Shown piece by piece: positions 48,801 through 52,877 of a stretch of 64,000 nucleotides of DNA (position 1 is the stretch's first letter; the number at the start of each line of letters is the position of its first letter). The DNA is from Holothuria scabra (taxonomy: Eukaryota > Echinodermata > Holothuroidea > Aspidochirotida > Holothuriidae), in contig CM074187.1 of NCBI GenBank assembly GCA_037179385.1, positions 51,060,879 to 51,124,878 of the forward strand, in the 5' to 3' direction. A program made the position numbers and the translations under genes. The notes under the pieces are model-generated. The model ran no database searches. It saw only the letters and a program-made list of their open reading frames with translations, and had not been told where the DNA came from.

Positions 48801-51481
48801 TTTTCATAATAAATACTAGGGCTGCCACGATAACCATTTTTCATTTATCGATGTCGCCAGCATTTCTGCGACGATATCGCGATATCGCGCATTAGTCTAA
48901 ACATTTTCCATCAGCGTCAAGGAAGCAAAACAGCTTTTTATTGCATGCAGCCACTACTGATTTCATACCAAAAGTGAGGGGAGATTGATTATATGTGCGT
49001 GCATGTAGCAATATTGATTGTGCAGAATTCTTCACAAGTCTAGAACGTATGTGAGCTGTTACAGTATTCATTGTATGCATTTTGAAACAGCTTCCGATTT
49101 TATATCATGTTTTCTTGTGGTGGGTTAAGTACAGATTTCATTTCTTGTGACATCATAAATTATGATCATTTGGTTACTGACTTAAGACAATAAAAATAGG
49201 GATTTCACAGTGGTTTAGTCATTTATTTGATTTGCTGCAATATCACATCTTGACAAAACATTGGTTGATATCGTCGGGGCAAAACTGTATCGACGATATC
49301 GCGATATCGCAATATCGTGGCAGCCCTAATAAATACACCAACCACAGTCCAAGTGTGTGCAGGAACTACAGAAACTGTCTTAGTTACAGTGCAGTATGTT
49401 ACAGCACGAGTCAAAAATTACCACAGAAAGCAACCATTATTTACACTACACAAAAGGCCAAACATGTCTGAACATTTGGCAAATGCTTAGACCTACTTCT
49501 CTCAACAGCTTATTTTGAAGTGCCATTGGAAAAAAAAAAGCAAAAAACAGAGAAAGGTCATATACATGCCGAAAGTGCAGTAACAAGTACTTTTCAGCAT
49601 ATACTGTGAGGCTTGTTATTGCATATTGCACATACCACAGGCACTTGAAAAGATTGCCTACTGCCTCCTGTGATGAAAAGTTTGCATTTGAACTCTTTCC
49701 TGATAAATGATGTACTATTGAATCTACATTTAGCAGTTATTGATAAAATTTTGTGATGGCATCTTGCTCACATAATATTAGGATAGCTAGGCACCGTACT
49801 GTAGTCGGTATGTTGACTATTCAGTTTCCACTCACAAATAATTACAGTAACTTATGGGAATGTACAAAATAAATGGAAGCACTTTTAGGGAATAGCAATC
49901 TGAAACTTGAGGGTGGAAGGAGGAGAGGGGCAAAGAGGGCAGAGGGGAGGTGGGGGGTGGGGGAGTGTCAGCTGTCAATTTAATTCCAAGGTACTAAATG
50001 AAGTAGCTGCCTTTCAGCAAGTATAATGGTTGTAAAAAATTCTTCAGAAAGTGTGTGTGGGGAAAAGAGGAATTTTAAACCCGGTTGCATAAACTGGGAG
50101 CACATGCTATATTTCTTGTTTTAATTATTTCATGTCACAATTAATGAACGTATTGATCAGGAGTAAAGTTTTTGGTTGCTTTTGTTGTTGAAATCAACCA
50201 TAATATCCAGAATGGGTGTGAAGCAGACTACAGTATAATAAGCCTTGCCCTCAACTGCTCTTCCCCATTCCACAAGGCCACATTTTCTACTTGGCAAAAA
50301 AGAAAAAAAAAAGAAGAATGTCTAAGACCCAGCTAGGTTCGGTAACTTCTTTGTACCATGTCCTGTTTAACTTTCAAAAATAGTGATCATATCAAAGAGA
50401 ATAACAAATGCACGAGTATTTTCAGCCTGACACTACCTTTAACCCCTTCCCCTCCCCCCACCTTCCTGGTGGATGTGCTCACCAGTGACTATAGTTACCC
50501 CTTCCCACATCTAAATTGCACATGGCCCACACACAGAATACTGCTTTGAGAAGTTCTAGCACCTTGTCCTCACTTCACCCTAATCAACTAGTAGAACATC
50601 CTCATTACTGTTAAGCACAAATTACCACTCTTGAGGTTTATGAGTCCAAAAATCTCCAGGGATACAAATTCTCCTTTCCCCTTTTATGCCAGTCTTGTTA
50701 AAGCGGCTCATTGAGTTGGTTCATGAAATTCAATAATTTTTTTCAAACATGTTAAGTTTTCTTAACATACCAATGACAAATGGTCAATCATAGAGAATCC
50801 CCATATCCTACATGCAAATAACTGTTTTATGAGTGAGTACTTAACGGTCCAAGTCGTTTTTCGAAATTCGTGACCAGACACTTTTTCAAATTATGTACAA
50901 AACCATTACAAGTCAGGGCACTTGAAATTCCAAACTTTCAACTTTTTCTGTGAATTTTGCACTTGAAACTTGGCTTGTTATGCTAACTATAAGCATTGTC
51001 ATGCGGTAGTGACCCTTTAAGACTCACATTAAGTTATCGATATCAACTCAATTAGCCCCTTTAAATTCCTTGTACTCAAATTTTCTTTCTAATCTTTTTA
51101 GAGTGGAATGCAACTCGTGCTGCTAGTATTTGCCTCTTTAACCCTTAGAATGGGTTGTCCCACATTTTAGATAACACCCATCCCTTCCAACAATGCTCCC
51201 CATCTCATCAACACAGCTTAAACTTAAACATCAAATCCATAAAATTGAGTGCCAAATGTCAAAACATCTCCCATAAAACCTTTATATTACCTTGGTTCTT
51301 CCATCCTCCTTGTAAATCTCCCAATTGGAGCCATCTTTAGAGTATTCAAGCTTGTATGTGTGAGCATACCCCCCAGACACAGCCCCCTGGGTAGCCACCC
51401 CAGTAAGTCTGGTGGGGTGAAGCAGGTCAATAGTAAGGTACTGAGAATCATCCTGGCTACTGGGATACCAGCCTCCATCAC
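3784..51481 (-). CDS. CNTNAP: Neurexin-IV / contactin-associated protein (Caspr) homologue, 21 exons, both ends missing
   Basis: Single-pass cell-surface adhesion protein. In the known family it binds contactin and organises septate or axo-glial junctions and neuron-glia contacts. The 21 exons listed below join into one open frame of about 1186 residues. Domain order seen: F5/8C discoidin, LamG, LamG, EGF, fibrinogen-like segment, LamG, EGF, LamG, Pro/Thr-rich stalk, transmembrane helix. This order is diagnostic of Nrx-IV/Caspr; classical neurexins lack the discoidin and fibrinogen parts. Human paralogues are about 1330 residues, so what is missing is roughly a signal peptide, the first 40-60 discoidin residues and a cytoplasmic tail of about 50 residues. 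All introns are GT-AG and all phases match. I see no frameshift or in-frame stop, so the locus looks functional. Which vertebrate paralogue is closest cannot be judged here. Confidence 0.95.
3859..4935. other. CNTNAP: Intron between exons t and u
   Basis: 1.1 kb of AT-rich intron with a G run at about 4320-4331. Nothing else was seen. Confidence 0.85.
4936..5214 (-). CDS. CNTNAP: CNTNAP exon t: end of LamG4 plus Pro/Thr-rich juxtamembrane stalk
   Basis: 279 nt, phase 1 in and 1 out (AGCAA|GTGAG). It encodes [20 protein letters not shown] (LamG GC motif with an NSTS glycan site), [14 protein letters not shown], and the last domain Cys in SQCRVHN. A low-complexity stalk follows: [19 protein letters not shown], then Ala/Gly-rich. 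The stalk probably extends the ectodomain from the membrane and may carry O-glycans (inference). The opposite strand has a shadow reading frame. Confidence 0.95.
5657..5915 (+). mobile_element. 3' end of a 5'-truncated non-LTR retrotransposon
   Basis: The frame at 5678-5905 encodes [20 protein letters not shown], then [18 protein letters not shown], ending [13 protein letters not shown] and a stop. The LTW-P-x-G-x-R-x-x-GRP-x-TTWRR motif and the terminal LCA-x-x-HEEDR are the well-known C-terminus of invertebrate LINE-type polymerase polyproteins. Only about 75 residues remain, with no catalytic domain. The element ends in GGTAA repeats (5898-5913), a simple-repeat tail rather than poly(A). 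It lies in sense orientation, antisense to the host gene, inside the intron between exons s and t. Confidence 0.85.
6378..7160. mobile_element. Large foldback element with internal tandem repeats
   Basis: Arms of about 300-350 bp are inverted copies around a centre near 6845. The left arm carries GTGAGCCTTTCGGCGTACC and the right arm carries its complement, GGTACGCCGAAAGGCTCAC. Each arm holds a smaller palindrome (GAGCCTTTCGGCG / CGCCAAAAGGCTC) and near its centre about five copies of a 21 bp unit of the form TACGWTCATGTACTGATTTCA. The outer parts repeat ACACGTTGTACAT and ATGTACTAAAA. No transposase frame. The short open frames over the 21 bp repeats are spurious. Confidence 0.85.
7406..7484 (-). 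CDS. CNTNAP: CNTNAP exon s: LamG4, VDEYP segment
   Basis: 79 nt, phase 0 in (CATTCACAG|GTG) and 1 out (GCCA|GTAAGT). It encodes [20 protein letters not shown], then LIVGAA. Joined to exon r it reads VTLKVDEYP, a conserved LamG4 motif in the family. Frame open upstream of the acceptor is intronic. Confidence 0.92.
7485..8989. other. CNTNAP: Intron between exons r and s
   Basis: 1.5 kb. It holds MITE family A copy 1 (7942-8198). The part from about 8560 to 8940 resembles 50840-51070 (shared motifs AAACATTGTCATTC and GATATCAATTCAAT near the right end), so it is probably a diverged interspersed repeat. Confidence 0.7.
7942..8198. mobile_element. MITE family A, copy 1 (full length)
   Basis: About 257 bp, beginning TTAAAGGGCAAGAGCAGTAA and ending TGACTGCTCTTGCCCTTAA, inverted terminal copies. 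The internal motif ATTGTCACATGATTCTCAAG is shared with the other copies. No coding capacity. Confidence 0.88.
8990..9120 (-). CDS. CNTNAP: CNTNAP exon r: LamG4, middle
   Basis: 131 nt, phase 1 in and 0 out (TTAAAG|GTAATT). It encodes [20 protein letters not shown], then [20 protein letters not shown]. The [13 protein letters not shown] motif corresponds to the L-x-D-x-x-WH position of other LamG domains. Confidence 0.93.
9566..9690 (-). mobile_element. SINE copy, 3' part only
   Basis: Contains GGCTCAGTTTCTAACCAATTGGT, then CTACGGCTCAATGG and CCCTACTCCATTGC, which is the family 3' half read backwards. The tRNA-like head is absent. Confidence 0.75.
9968..10170 (-). mobile_element. SINE copy whose head abuts a splice donor
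   Basis: Read on the minus strand, the copy starts CACTAGCGATACTTTCAGCC at about 10170, has the B-box-like GACTCCTGGCC, and runs to AGAAACTGAGCCATAAA at about 9968. It is in the same orientation as the host gene and begins 10-15 bp downstream of the exon q donor. Confidence 0.8.
10181..10357 (-). CDS. CNTNAP: CNTNAP exon q: LamG4, start
   Basis: 177 nt, phase 1 in and 1 out (GAGTCAG|GTAAAA). It encodes [20 protein letters not shown], then [17 protein letters not shown], then YQQITLESG. The [16 protein letters not shown] strand pair is LamG. NIT is a possible N-glycan site. The intron starts 10-15 bp before a SINE copy. Confidence 0.92.
10358..11362. other. CNTNAP: Intron between exons p and q
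   Basis: 1.0 kb with no recognised repeat. The open frames here lack coding character. Confidence 0.8.
11363..11596 (-). CDS. CNTNAP: CNTNAP exon p: end of LamG3 plus EGF-like domain 2
   Basis: 234 nt, phase 1 in and 1 out. It encodes [14 protein letters not shown], then [13 protein letters not shown] (end of LamG3), then [23 protein letters not shown] and GENC. Six EGF cysteines can be placed after the LamG Cys. Downstream of EGF2 comes LamG4, as in the family. Confidence 0.96.
11597..12781. other. CNTNAP: Intron between exons o and p
   Basis: 1.2 kb. It holds a G-rich stretch at 11755-11800 and a SINE at 12450-12688. Confidence 0.8.
12450..12688 (+). mobile_element. tRNA-derived SINE with intact A box
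   Basis: TGGTCAAGTGG at 12454-12464 fits the pol III A box (TRGYNNANNNG). GAGTTTGGCTCCTGG follows as a decayed B box. The body carries the family motifs GAAGTAGGGAAAACAAG, GAGCCACAACTGGAAAAAAG and ACTGAGCTGTTAAAC. It is antisense to the host gene. Confidence 0.82.
12782..13010 (-). CDS. CNTNAP: CNTNAP exon o: LamG3, middle
   Basis: 229 nt, phase 0 in and 1 out (GTTG|GTATGT). It encodes [19 protein letters not shown], then [27 protein letters not shown] and [11 protein letters not shown]-x-x-W and L-x-VD mark the LamG core. An in-frame open stretch runs past the donor to about 12669 but is intronic. Confidence 0.95.
13011..13945. other. CNTNAP: Intron between exons n and o
   Basis: 0.9 kb, largely occupied by the MITE at 13228-13626. 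Confidence 0.8.
13228..13626. mobile_element. MITE with GATCAATTTTTT-type ends
   Basis: Left end AAGACCCCGTACACGATCAA then TTTTTTGTCAATTAA. The right end, read inverted, is AAGGCCCCATGATCAATTTT then TTCGTCATTAAA. A second, inner pair (13232-13250 and 13300-13317) gives a local hairpin. About 400 bp, non-coding. Confidence 0.7.
13946..14109 (-). CDS. CNTNAP: CNTNAP exon n: LamG3, start
   Basis: 164 nt, phase 1 in and 0 out. The donor is the less common GTTTGT. It encodes [19 protein letters not shown], then [20 protein letters not shown]. The [13 protein letters not shown] strand and SFQFKT core are LamG. It follows a 4.7 kb intron. Confidence 0.94.
14928..15066. mobile_element. MITE family J, diverged copy
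   Basis: Arms CATTGCAATTACAAAGGATT / AATCCCTTGTAATTGC with a GTGGGATTGGGTTTTGG segment inside, the same family as 22258-22411. Its right end borders a SINE. Confidence 0.7.
15067..15201 (-). mobile_element. SINE copy flanked by a 14 bp duplication
   Basis: Contains CCTGGTTTCCAACCTATTGG, GCCTTTTTTCCAGTTGTGG and TTTTCCGTTCTCCACTGC. AATTGCTATTTGGA occurs on both sides (15053-15066 and 15202-15215), a target-site duplication that places this insertion at the edge of the older MITE. Confidence 0.8.
16385..16640. other. CpG-richer patch with short perfect hairpin
   Basis: Higher GC and more CpG than the surroundings. CCTTACGGGG at 16603-16612 and CCCCGTAAGG at 16629-16638 form a 10 bp stem. It is perhaps a young or decayed element. 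No reliable gene: three overlapping open frames on both strands conflict. Confidence 0.4.
17605..17710 (+). mobile_element. SINE fragment, 3' half
   Basis: GCATAAGCAATGGAGTAGGG followed by AAAACAAGGCCGGTGG and TTGGTTAGAAGCTGAACC match the family 3' half. Confidence 0.7.
18792..18990 (-). CDS. CNTNAP: CNTNAP exon m: cysteine-rich end of the fibrinogen-like region
   Basis: 199 nt, phase 0 in and 1 out (GACG|GTAGGT). It encodes [20 protein letters not shown], then [20 protein letters not shown], then [10 protein letters not shown]. The CACG-x5-C-x-D-P-x-x-C-NCDAD block and the LPV..L..GD..LRC-x-GD ending are signature Caspr sequence and, with exon l, give the family call. Confidence 0.97.
18991..20494. 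other. CNTNAP: Intron between exons l and m
   Basis: 1.5 kb with one MITE at 19852-20084. Otherwise nothing recognised. Confidence 0.8.
19852..20084. mobile_element. MITE with TATAGAGGCTTT inverted ends
   Basis: Left TACACCTATAGAGGCTTT, right AAAAGCCTCTATAGTGTA. About 230 bp, richer in CpG than the flanks (ACGTAGTTACGTG, GGCCGGCGGAG), which suggests a fairly recent insertion. The 80-residue open frame over it is spurious. Confidence 0.82.
20495..20577 (-). CDS. CNTNAP: CNTNAP exon l: fibrinogen-like segment, WWVDR motif
   Basis: 83 nt, phase 1 in and 0 out (AGAAAG|GTTAGT). It encodes [20 protein letters not shown], then GAAINSRK. This short exon carries the highly conserved WWV...YxWGG stretch of Caspr proteins. 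Confidence 0.95.
21672..22215 (-). mobile_element. SINE interrupted by a family D MITE
   Basis: The 3' half is at 21672-21825 (AACCTTCTGGTTCAAACCAG, TTTTCCAGTTGTAGGGCAC). The 5' half is at 22130-22215 (GTACTTTGGTATGACCTGGC, CCAGGCCTCCCAAGTGAGAC). The two halves are contiguous in other copies, so the MITE entered an existing SINE. Confidence 0.8.
21828..22130. mobile_element. MITE family D, copy 1
   Basis: Inverted ends AAAGGCCTGATCCTCTCACC and GGGGTGAGAGGACTGGCCCTTT. About 300 bp. Related copies are at 53050-53357 and about 54998-55215. Confidence 0.82.
22258..22411. mobile_element. MITE family J, 154 bp hairpin
   Basis: Arms AGACTCATTTCCAAATAGCA with ATTGTGGGATAGAGTTTTGG, and CCAAAACTCTATCCCACAAT with TGGTATTTGGAAATAGGTCT. 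Nearly a full palindrome with a loop of about 50 bp. Confidence 0.85.
22613..23008. mobile_element. 396 bp MITE with perfect 9 bp target duplication, copy 1
   Basis: GGACAGGAC occurs at 22604-22612 and again at 23009-23017. The ends are inverted: CACAGACTTCCTATATA and TATATAGGAAGTCCATG, each followed inward by ATGGACAGAGCAT or its complement. A 9 bp duplication fits Mutator-like (MULE) elements. Copy 2 is at 31405-31795, reversed. Confidence 0.85.
23527..23748 (-). CDS. CNTNAP: CNTNAP exon k: fibrinogen-like segment, middle
   Basis: 222 nt, phase 1 in and 1 out. It encodes [20 protein letters not shown], then [20 protein letters not shown], then [20 protein letters not shown]. The WTVIGHD strand and the C-x-Q-x-V-x-Y-x-C motif followed by LLN match the family closely. 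Confidence 0.96.
24480..24720 (+). mobile_element. tRNA-derived SINE, best-preserved copy
   Basis: GGTTCGATTCC at 24520-24530 is a perfect pol III B box, preceded by CCACCTGTCACGCAGAAGGC, which resembles the anticodon arm of a tRNA-Asp(GTC). The body runs ATACCAAAGACTCTAAAAAT to GGAAACTTGGCCGTTAAACTC and ends in an (AACT)n tail. Long direct repeats flank it (24444-24486 and 24721-24763). Confidence 0.87.
24940..25310. repeat. Degenerate minisatellite of CACATGGGACCATA-type units
   Basis: About 20 loosely conserved units of 13-17 bp such as CACATGGGACCATA, CACATGAGAC, GCAACATGGG and GCCACAATATT. The 69-residue open frame over it is a by-product. Confidence 0.7.
25460..25567 (-). CDS. CNTNAP: CNTNAP exon j: fibrinogen-like segment, start
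   Basis: 108 nt, phase 1 in and 1 out (GATG|GTTAGT). It encodes [20 protein letters not shown], then [11 protein letters not shown]. The pattern of Cys, then G-x-x-x-IDPDGxGPL, then C-x-V/M corresponds to the short fibrinogen-C-like insert after EGF1 that marks Caspr proteins. Confidence 0.95.
25568..27063. other. CNTNAP: Intron between exons i and j
   Basis: 1.5 kb. 25645-25975 belongs to interspersed repeat X. A pyrimidine-rich CCCTCCCCCACCCCCC run lies at about 26955. Otherwise nothing recognised. Confidence 0.75.
25645..25975. repeat. Interspersed repeat X, copy 1
   Basis: Shares CAAGAAAATTTCATCCTTTT-like, CAATATTTATTGAC, TTCAAGAAATAAGTTTCCC and GGAGCATTTTAAATGC motifs with 33795-34140 (reversed) and 34190-34550. 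Class not determined. Confidence 0.6.
27064..27167 (-). CDS. CNTNAP: CNTNAP exon i: EGF-like domain 1
   Basis: 104 nt, phase 2 in and 1 out, a one-exon EGF module: [32 protein letters not shown]. All six cysteines are present in the C-x4-C-x5-C-x8-C-x1-C-x8-C pattern. The calcium-binding D-x-D/E signature is not evident. Confidence 0.96.
27168..28566. other. CNTNAP: Intron between exons h and i
   Basis: 1.4 kb. A SINE copy at 28278-28530. A duplicated CAGCACTGTATTTAAT phrase at 27694 and 27731. No other feature. Confidence 0.8.
28278..28530 (-). mobile_element. SINE copy, nearly full length
   Basis: Contains CTGTGCCTCAACTTGTATC, GTAACCTTTTTTACAATTGT, AGTCTTTGGTACGACCTGGC and CTTCTGCATGAGAGAATTC. 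It is diverged from 24480-24720 read in reverse. Confidence 0.75.
28567..28729 (-). CDS. CNTNAP: CNTNAP exon h: end of LamG2
   Basis: 163 nt, phase 1 in and 2 out. It encodes [20 protein letters not shown], then [13 protein letters not shown]. The GFRGCMR motif and the later Cys form the conserved disulphide that closes a LamG domain. The trailing W leads straight into the EGF exon. Confidence 0.95.
28730..29456. other. CNTNAP: Intron between exons g and h
   Basis: 0.7 kb. A few AAAAGTGG(C/T)CC(T/C) phrases recur between 29055 and 29275. No element recognised. Confidence 0.75.
29457..29606 (-). CDS. CNTNAP: CNTNAP exon g: LamG2, middle
   Basis: 150 nt, phase 1 in and 1 out. It encodes [20 protein letters not shown], then [20 protein letters not shown] and [10 protein letters not shown]. 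The LNDGLWH motif and the hydrophobic-x-hydrophobic-x-x-D-G strand are typical of LamG domains. Confidence 0.95.
30061..30318. mobile_element. MITE family A, copy 2
   Basis: TTGAAGGGCAAGAGCAGCCA at the left, GAGGGGAATGCCCTTGA at the right. The internal GATTGGCTTTTGAGAGTCAC and AAGATACTTTGAAGAGAAAT are shared with copy 5. Confidence 0.82.
31405..31795. mobile_element. MULE-like MITE, copy 2 (reversed)
   Basis: Ends CACAGACTTTCTACATACAC and GCATACGGCATGTTAG-type sequence next to GCGTAGGGAGTCTGCG. The interior contains TTGAGCAAGTCCAAACTTTC, the complement of copy 1. The flanking 8-9 bp are only partly alike (GTTACAAT / GCTAGAAT). Confidence 0.8.
31815..32005 (-). mobile_element. SINE copy
   Basis: GGCCTAGTTTCCAACCTATT at the left, then AGAGTCTTTGGTATGACTGG and GGGCCTTCCACATGAGAGGC. 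The tRNA-like head is retained at the right end. Confidence 0.8.
32141..32298 (-). CDS. CNTNAP: CNTNAP exon f: LamG2, early part
   Basis: 158 nt, phase 2 in and 1 out (CCAGCAG|GTGAG). It encodes [19 protein letters not shown], then [20 protein letters not shown]. The FQFRT and G-x-I-L-V-G-L strands fit LamG. It starts directly after a CTCCCTAG acceptor. Confidence 0.94.
32299..33043. other. CNTNAP: Intron between exons e and f
   Basis: 0.7 kb, AT-rich. No recognised repeat. Confidence 0.85.
33044..33330 (-). CDS. CNTNAP: CNTNAP exon e: end of LamG1, linker, first strand of LamG2
   Basis: 287 nt, phase 0 in (TTTCAG|CTG) and phase 2 out (TTCAA|GTAAGT). It encodes LYIGGTEF, then [13 protein letters not shown] (LamG GC motif), then VTYDCRG, which carries the second LamG1 Cys. 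It continues into [16 protein letters not shown], the opening strand of LamG2. This is the longest exon in the window. Confidence 0.95.
33795..34550. repeat. Inverted pair of repeat X
   Basis: 33795-34140 reads in reverse relative to 25645-25975 (AAATGCTCCAACAAAG, GTTGAAAGTTTGGGTGAAC, CAATAAATATTAGTTTC). 34190-34550 reads forward (AGAAATTCAGTTCC, ACATTTTAAATGCATTATTC). Together they could be one element with long inverted ends. Confidence 0.55.
34558..34735 (+). mobile_element. SINE copy, head lost
   Basis: GCATAAGCAATGAAACAGGG, AAAACAAGCCAGTGAGC, CAACTGGAAAAAAGACTGTG and AATGAGCCATTAAAC match the family body. Confidence 0.75.
34877..35055 (-). CDS. CNTNAP: CNTNAP exon d: LamG1, middle
   Basis: 179 nt, phase 1 in and 0 out. 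It encodes [20 protein letters not shown], then [20 protein letters not shown]. The D-x-x-WH motif and the L-x-VDG strand are hallmarks of LamG domains. NRT is a possible N-glycosylation site. Confidence 0.95.
35056..37095. other. CNTNAP: Intron between exons c and d
   Basis: 2.0 kb. A GAGTC-rich palindromic patch lies at 36880-37050 (perfect stem GGACTCAAG / CTTGAGTCC at 36926-36955). A G-rich run is at 35100-35135. No mobile element recognised. Confidence 0.75.
37096..37302 (-). CDS. CNTNAP: CNTNAP exon c: start of LamG1
   Basis: 207 nt, phase 1 in and 1 out. It encodes [18 protein letters not shown], then [19 protein letters not shown], and ends KLVVTLNLG. This is the first half of a laminin-G domain, with the F-x-G-x-S-Y-L opening strand and the ISFRFRT-x-x-x-x-GxLL core. 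It is separated from the discoidin exon by the 8.2 kb intron that carries the largest satellite array. Confidence 0.95.
38219..38477. mobile_element. MITE family A, copy 3
   Basis: TTAAAGGGCTAAAGCAGTCC at the left and GGCTCATTGCCCTTTAA at the right. Interior CATGACTCTCAAGAGCCAAT as in the other copies. Confidence 0.85.
38894..43265. mobile_element. Satellite array 1 within a Helentron-like composite element
   Basis: About 27 tandem monomers of about 156 bp (38975-43160), each with GACCTCAAATGACCTTTGAC, CTACCAAAAACAATAGGG, GACAAATCTATATACCAA and GTGTTTACAAGCCATTTTC. Then GCAAGTGTCACA, an (AC)n run (43170-43219) and a perfect 11 bp hairpin GATTCCTTGCC...GGCAAGGAATC at 43237-43265. GATTCCTTGCC and GGCAAGGAATT also occur left of the array (38894-38904, 38965-38975). 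Between about 39300 and 41640 the monomers form a five-unit higher-order repeat of 778-780 bp, present three times. Because 156 is divisible by 3, long open frames run through it; they are not genes. Confidence 0.88.
43669..43695. repeat. (AT)n microsatellite
   Basis: An uninterrupted AT dinucleotide run of about 26 bp. Confidence 0.9.
44368..44929. mobile_element. 562 bp element with inverted repeats of about 180 bp
   Basis: Starts TAAAGTGTACCGAAAGTCAA and ends TTGACTTGAGGTACACTTTA. The arms also match further in (GTTGAAGTTTATTCACTCAA against AAGTGAATAAACTTCAAC; CCAACTTTCATCTTCATAGG against TATGAAGATGGGAGTTGG). The flanking TA could be a Tc1/mariner-type duplication. Non-coding. Confidence 0.85.
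44920..45472. mobile_element. Two MITE family A copies (4 and 5) in opposite orientation
   Basis: Copy 4 (about 44930-45136) lacks its left end and finishes GGGGTGACTGAACCTAACCC. Copy 5 (45172-45472) starts CGGCAAGAGCAGTTACCCC, contains CATGATTGGCTCTTGAGAG, and carries a T/G homopolymer tract at 45405-45440. The shared CTACTATACTA / AGTAGTATAGTAG ends face each other. Confidence 0.75.
45545..45686 (-). CDS. CNTNAP: CNTNAP exon b: discoidin domain, C-terminal part
   Basis: 142 nt, phase 0 in and phase 1 out (ACAG|GTAAGAG). It continues exon a as [19 protein letters not shown], then [20 protein letters not shown]. The F-x-GN-x-D turn, the Pro before the RF-x-PT strand and the closing MRVELYGC are classic discoidin ends, and the final Cys would pair with the domain's first Cys. 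The 5.6 kb intron before it holds a satellite array and a hAT-type element. Confidence 0.95.
45790..47880. repeat. Satellite array 2, older and more diverged
   Basis: About 13 units of roughly 150-156 bp with GTGACCCCAAATGACCTTTG, CTACCAAAATCAATAGGGTT, ATGATGCATCAACAT, AATCAATCCAAGCTTCC and GATATCATGTAAACAAGG. Clearly the same family as array 1 but of another subtype. 47380-47800 contains shorter, rearranged units. No AC tract or hairpin follows it. Confidence 0.85.
48268..48447. mobile_element. MITE family A, copy 6 (internally deleted)
   Basis: TTGAAGGGCAAGAGCAGTCC to GGGGTGACCGCATATCCC, with CATGACTCTCAAGAGCCAAT inside. About 180 bp instead of 257 bp. Contains a G run at 48340-48351. Confidence 0.8.
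48468..48521 (-). pseudogene. Exon-like fragment of unknown origin
   Basis: A 54 nt segment with acceptor TTCCAG and donor GCAG|GTACTA reads [16 protein letters not shown] in phase 1. The phrase resembles the TVRRGxF/Y strand of BEACH-WD40 proteins, but it is only 17 residues. It cannot be spliced between exons a and b, which meet in phase 0. Fragment, different gene or chance: not decided. Confidence 0.2.
48817..49328. mobile_element. Non-autonomous hAT-type element with perfect 8 bp duplication
   Basis: ATAAATAC at 48809-48816 and at 49329-49336 flanks a 512 bp element with ends TAGGGCTGCCACGATA and TATCGTGGCAGCCCTA. Subterminal CGATATCGCGATATCGC repeats lie at both ends and are candidate transposase-binding sites. 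An 8 bp duplication and AGGGCTGCC-type ends are hAT hallmarks. No transposase frame. Confidence 0.92.
51291..51481 (-). CDS. CNTNAP: CNTNAP exon a: discoidin (F5/8C) domain, central part
   Basis: 191 nt, entered in phase 1 after a TTTCAG acceptor and left in phase 0 at AAG|GTAATA. It encodes [20 protein letters not shown], then a [11 protein letters not shown] segment and [23 protein letters not shown], the aromatic-L-x-IDL core, the ATQG turn and the SxDGxxW motif are the usual F5/8C landmarks. It is the most 5' exon I can support. The domain start (the first Cys and the SxSS / ARL strand) must lie on an upstream exon. Confidence 0.95.
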
Positions 51482-52877
51482 CTGAAAGAGAAATCAGAGA
51501 GGCAATCATTCATTTAACAGGTCCATCTTCATCTAACCACCCAGCAGGTTTAATCACACTAAACAGCAGCGACATGAGACATCATCATTTTGCCTTTTTA
51601 ATTCTGGACGCGTGCTGTTCACAACCTGTTTTTAGCTTTTATGATGGCAGTAAAAGCGTCATTTTGCTTTCACAGATATTTGAGGTTTCAGATCTTAGCT
51701 CAATCTAAGCAGCACAAACTTCACATTTAATTCTGATAACAATCCTCAGGACTTCAATTTAACTCTACCAAGAAAAGAAAAACAGACAAAAAGAAGCAGA
51801 GACTGCTTGAGGAAGTTGACTAGGTTGTCTAATCTGGGTCTAGTGCTATGATTTAAGTATCAGTAGCATCGACCTGTTCCAAAGTGAACTTATTTTACTT
51901 TCTGTTTCAATGTTTCCTGTTCATGACTATGGATAATCACATACCGTATGACTACGGAATTACGTTATATAGTTGAAATGTTCATCAGTAATGAGACAAA
52001 TCTGTGGCAAAAATGCAAATGACAAAAGATCTCTTTTTAACAAAGAGGAGATAATAAATGAAAGGCTTCCTTAATCTGAGGTAAACAGGTGAATGACATG
52101 AAGTGAGAAGTGGAATGTGAATATGTCTTCCTACCACCCCAGCCCTCGGTCTACCCCATTACCACTGACAAACTGGCTATTAGTCAGTTAGGCTTACTTT
52201 GCAATGTATGCAAGTATCAGATACCAATGCTGAATTTCACTCCATATCTGCACAATGCATTCTTGCTCCAGCAACGCAATTCATTGAAGCATTAATGAGG
52301 ACTGTGATTTTTTTTTTAAATGTCTTCACTACTGAGTTTTGATATGAATCACTCAAGCCTGCTGTCTCAGCTCTTGAAGTCAGCAGTAAATATTCATTAA
52401 CAAGAGCCCAATGGGCACTGTGGTTCCTTGCTGGATATTATAAGAACTGTACAGCCAGTCTCCGAAATAGAGCTCAGTTTGTAACATCTTCACAAGGGGT
52501 ATTTTAGTACTAATATCACATGAAATCAATTATTAAATTTTTGTGGCCTTACTAACATTCAACTTGTATTTGCTTGGTGATCCTTCAAAAACACTACCTC
52601 ATTTCCATATGTATTTATGCTTGTAAGCAAACTTGACATTATCACCAATAAACAATACACAATGTGGTCAGAGAGAGAGAAACACCCATTGTATTTCTCT
52701 CATAAGTTATTTTTACCTGCTCTCAAATAAAACTTGCTATTACTTTAAAACAGTCTCAGTCTACCATTTGTCCTGTTTGCTATCTCTACATAGAAAACAA
52801 GTAGGTTTGTTCAGCAGTCAAGCAGAAAGCAAGTGTGATAACAGTAGTATGATGGAACAGCGCCACTCTTTGGCAGT

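Larger units (their letters stand above)
45687..51290. other. CNTNAP: Intron between exons a and b, 5.6 kb
   Basis: Satellite array 2 (45790-47880), a MITE A copy (48268-48447), an exon-like fragment (48468-48521) and a hAT-type element (48817-49328). 49900-49970 is G/A-rich. 50840-51070 resembles 8560-8940. A short palindrome TGGAAGTATAGTACTTCCA is near 48192. Confidence 0.85.
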
